A DNA stretch of 64,000 bases from JACVCJ01 sp052437175 (GTDB taxonomy: Bacteria > Bacteroidota > Bacteroidia > CAIKAF01): positions 1 to 64,000 of the forward strand of contig JBQVOK010000009.1 of the NCBI GenBank assembly GCA_052437175.1. Direction: 5' to 3'. A program made the translations under genes and the position numbers. Numbering within the stretch: position 1 is the first letter of the stretch; every line of letters begins with the position of its first letter. The notes below the pieces were generated by a model. The model had not been told where the DNA came from. It was given only the letters and a program-made list of their open reading frames with translations, and made no database searches. Of the stretch, positions 61,980-64,000 are shown piece by piece.

Positions 61980-62414
61980 TCAGGGGTGAATGACAACGGG
62001 TGTGCCGTCGGGGCAATGCTCGAAGAGGTAATCCATTGCAGCAGAAGAAACGGCAATGCAGCCTTCGGTCCAGTCATGCGATACGTAAAAACGGTCGGGC
62101 AGCTGCCTTTTATTGGGCAGGGCATGTATCTTGATATCGCCGCCGGGATCAATGCCTTCGTGCAGGTCGCGGGCCTCCGGGTAAGAAATGCCCAGGTTTT
62201 TGTAAAAGCTGCTTTTTTCATTGCGCCCGTTGATGTGGTAGAGGCCTTCGGGCGTTTTTCCGTCCCCTTCGCATTGTTTGTGTCCTTTCGGGTCACGGCC
62301 CAGGCTGATGTATATACGCATAATTCGTTCTGTATACGAAAATGCTTCGAGTATATGCATGCTCTTGTATATACGAAGTTCGGTGACCGTGTATTTTTGC
62401 GTGGGAAAGATCAT
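61980..62414 (-). CDS. YafK-like L,D-transpeptidase
   Basis: A 144-residue protein of the YkuD/YafK fold. The start at 62414 keeps the first strands (VTELRIYKSM...YISLGRDPKGHKQCEGDGKT). The active-site segments are IKIHALPNK and DWTEGCIAVS, with the cysteine as nucleophile as in YafK-type members. Such enzymes form or cut links between peptidoglycan and other molecules. No signal peptide is visible, which is odd for a periplasmic enzyme; the true start may differ or export may be unusual. It lies between two oppositely oriented genes and shares its upstream region with metH part 2. Confidence 0.82.
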   Translation of the reverse strand: MIFPTQKYTVTELRIYKSMHILEAFSYTERIMRIYISLGRDPKGHKQCEGDGKTPEGLYHINGRNEKSSFYKNLGISYPEARDLHEGIDPGGDIKIHALPNKRQLPDRFYVSHDWTEGCIAVSSAAMDYLFEHCPDGTPVVIHP

Positions 62415-62470
62415 GATAACGGATTAAAAGTAGCCTATTTTATTTATTTCATCATATTGGGGTTAAGCAT

Positions 62471-62478
62471 TACTTTTG
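62471..62478 (+). promoter_or_regulatory. Candidate -7 promoter box of metH part 2
   Basis: TACTTTTG, 34 bases before the ATG at 62513. The short leader leaves no room for a cobalamin riboswitch after it. Confidence 0.5.
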
Positions 62479-62512
62479 TTTTCACGGAATAATCTCAATC
62501 AGCAGGTATTAA

Positions 62513-64000
62513 ATGACTTTATCAGATAATCATACCATGATGTTGTCGGGGCTGGAACCCCTGGTGATACGGCCCGAATCCAATTTTATCAATATCGGCG
62601 AACGTTGCAATGTAACGGGCTCGCGGATGTTCCTGCGGCTGATCCGGGAGAACAACTACGAAAAAGCCGTAGAAGTGGCCCTGGAACAGGTGCGTGGCGG
62701 CGCGCAGGTACTCGACATCAATATGGACGAAGGTATGATCGACGGTGTGGAAGCCATGACCCGCTTCCTGAACCTGCTGGCCTCCGAGCCTGAGATCGCC
62801 CGTATCCCGTTCATGATCGACTCTTCGAAATGGGAGATCATTGCCGCCGGTCTCAAATGCCTGCAGGGTAAGGGCATTGTAAATTCTATTTCGCTCAAGG
62901 GCGGAGAAGAGGAATTTATACGCCAGGCCGCTTACATAAAGCGTTTCGGTGCCGCTGTAGTGGTTATGGCCTTCGACGAAAAAGGCCAGGCCGATTCTTA
63001 TGAACGCCGTACGGAAATTTGTAAACGTGCCTACGATATTCTTACAGAGCAGGTACATTTCCCGGCTTCGGACATTATTTTCGACCCCAATATCTTTCCC
63101 GTGGCCACGGGTATGGAAGAGCACAACAACAATGCGCTCGATTTCTTTAACGCCACCCGCTGGATACGCGAAAATCTGCCCGGAGCCAAAGTGAGCGGGG
63201 GTGTGAGCAATGTTTCGTTCTCGTTCCGCGGCAACGACACCGTGCGCGAGGCCATGCATTCGGCCTTCCTGTACCATGGTATCCGCGCAGGTATGGACAT
63301 GGGCATCGTAAATCCGTCCCAGCTGACCATCTACGATGAAATTCCCGCCGATCTGCTGGAACACGTGGAAGACGTGCTGCTGAACCGTCGCCCCGACGCC
63401 ACGGAACGCCTGCTGAGCTTTGCCGAACAGATCAGGGATAAAAAAGAAGTACAGAAAACCGTAGAGGAATGGCGCAGCCTGCCTGTGGCCGAACGCCTCA
63501 AATATGCCCTGGTAAAGGGGATCACCGATTTTATTGAACAGGATACCGAAGAGGCCCGGCAGGGTTTTGAACGTCCGCTGCAGGTGATCGAAGGTCCGCT
63601 GATGGACGGGATGAACGTGGTGGGAGATCTTTTCGGAAGCGGTAAGATGTTCCTGCCCCAGGTAGTGAAAAGCGCCCGCGTAATGAAAAAAGCCGTGGCC
63701 TACCTTACCCCGTACATCGAAGAAGAAAAAGAGGGCGCCGCGGCATCCAGCGCCGGAAGGGTACTGCTGGCCACCGTAAAGGGCGACGTGCACGATATCG
63801 GTAAAAATATCGTGGGCGTAGTGCTGGGCTGCAACAACTACGAAGTGATCGACCTGGGGGTAATGGTGCCCGCTGAAAAAATACTGGAGGAAGCCCGCAA
63901 ACACCAGGCCGGCATCATCGGGCTCAGCGGTCTTATTACGCCATCGCTGGACGAAATGGTACATGTGGCCGCCGAAATGGAAAAACAGGGCTTTGATATC
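62513..64000 (+). CDS. metH: MetH folate and cobalamin modules (split methionine synthase, part 2), 3' end beyond window
   Basis: 496 codons are visible, open at the right edge. It starts MTLSDNHTMMLSGLEPLVIR and goes straight into the methyl-tetrahydrofolate-binding barrel (NFINIGERCNVTGSRMF, about 24-40; VLDINMDEGMIDGVEAMTRF). The cobalamin cap and binding domains follow, with the cobalt ligand His427 in GDVHDIGKNI. No homocysteine module precedes it. That module is the separate gene at 8283-9296. The missing C-terminus should hold the rest of the cobalamin domain and the activation domain. It moves the methyl group from methyl-tetrahydrofolate to cobalamin and, with part 1, to homocysteine. 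Confidence 0.95.
   Translation, partial: MTLSDNHTMMLSGLEPLVIRPESNFINIGERCNVTGSRMFLRLIRENNYEKAVEVALEQVRGGAQVLDINMDEGMIDGVEAMTRFLNLLASEPEIARIPFMIDSSKWEIIAAGLKCLQGKGIVNSISLKGGEEEFIRQAAYIKRFGAAVVVMAFDEKGQADSYERRTEICKRAYDILTEQVHFPASDIIFDPNIFPVATGMEEHNNNALDFFNATRWIRENLPGAKVSGGVSNVSFSFRGNDTVREAMHSAFLYHGIRAGMDMGIVNPSQLTIYDEIPADLLEHVEDVLLNRRPDATERLLSFAEQIRDKKEVQKTVEEWRSLPVAERLKYALVKGITDFIEQDTEEARQGFERPLQVIEGPLMDGMNVVGDLFGSGKMFLPQVVKSARVMKKAVAYLTPYIEEEKEGAAASSAGRVLLATVKGDVHDIGKNIVGVVLGCNNYEVIDLGVMVPAEKILEEARKHQAGIIGLSGLITPSLDEMVHVAAEMEKQGFDI

Noticed and set aside
62401..62512. Cobalamin or SAM riboswitch before metH part 2
   Set aside because: The leader after the -7 box is about 30 bases and no conserved riboswitch core is present.
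62522..63964. 480-codon open frame opposite metH part 2
   Set aside because: Antisense shadow of the cobalamin-dependent enzyme gene.

Overview
The window is a GC-moderate chromosomal segment of a Bacteroidota bacterium, probably in or near Chitinophagales. The evidence is type IX secretion (T9SS) sorting domains of both kinds on several secreted proteins, gene starts without Shine-Dalgarno sequences but preceded by TAnnTTTG -7 boxes, a dialkylresorcinol/flexirubin pigment gene set, a CarB lacking the usual C-terminal domain, and a MetH encoded in two pieces.

Layout. 1-5.2 kb: start of a giant secreted cysteine-rich protein that runs off the left edge. 5.5-6.4 kb: two small secreted proteins. 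6.7-11.5 kb: glycyl-tRNA synthetase, the homocysteine half of MetH, and divergently a YyaL-type thioredoxin-domain protein. 12.2-17.1 kb: first pigment block (DarA, DarB, hotdog dehydratase, aldo/keto reductase, aryl-CoA ligase-like enzyme). 17.2-22.3 kb: CocE-type hydrolase, carB and a small membrane protein. 22.3-33.5 kb: surface-glycan locus with flippase, YfhO, two methyltransferases, two glycosyltransferases and a nonulosonic (sialic-like) acid set of synthase, phosphatase and cytidylyltransferase. 33.5-35.7 kb: MutS2 and tRNA-Leu(CAA).

35.7-50.7 kb is accessory DNA. It begins at tRNA-Leu, whose 3' end and terminator are repeated 7 kb downstream like an attachment-site duplication. It holds three T9SS cargo genes, a truncated gene remnant at the distal repeat, two convergent AT-rich HNH genes, a PemK/MazF-type toxin with an unusual partner, a RadC-type protein with an added helix-turn-helix tail, a 16-unit array of degenerate 22-bp repeats, and a lectin/Ig T9SS adhesin.

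50.7-55.3 kb: aquaporin, then three tandem paralogous small-RNA genes (minus strand), each with its own promoter, a shared upstream box, a C-rich hairpin loop and an intrinsic terminator. Divergent from them is a four-gene operon ending in a histidine kinase and a NarL-type regulator. 55.3-61.4 kb: second pigment block (acyltransferase, ACP, ketosynthase, ketoreductase, tyrosine ammonia-lyase, flavin-dependent halogenase-like enzyme). The window ends with a small conserved protein, a YafK-like L,D-transpeptidase and the folate/cobalamin half of MetH.

The two pigment blocks together explain most of a flexirubin-type pathway: the lyase makes 4-coumarate, the ligase-like enzyme activates it, KS/KR/dehydratase/ACP extend the polyene, DarA/DarB build the dialkylresorcinol, and the acyltransferase is the candidate for joining the parts. 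The small-RNA array and the 22-bp repeat array are the least explained structures.
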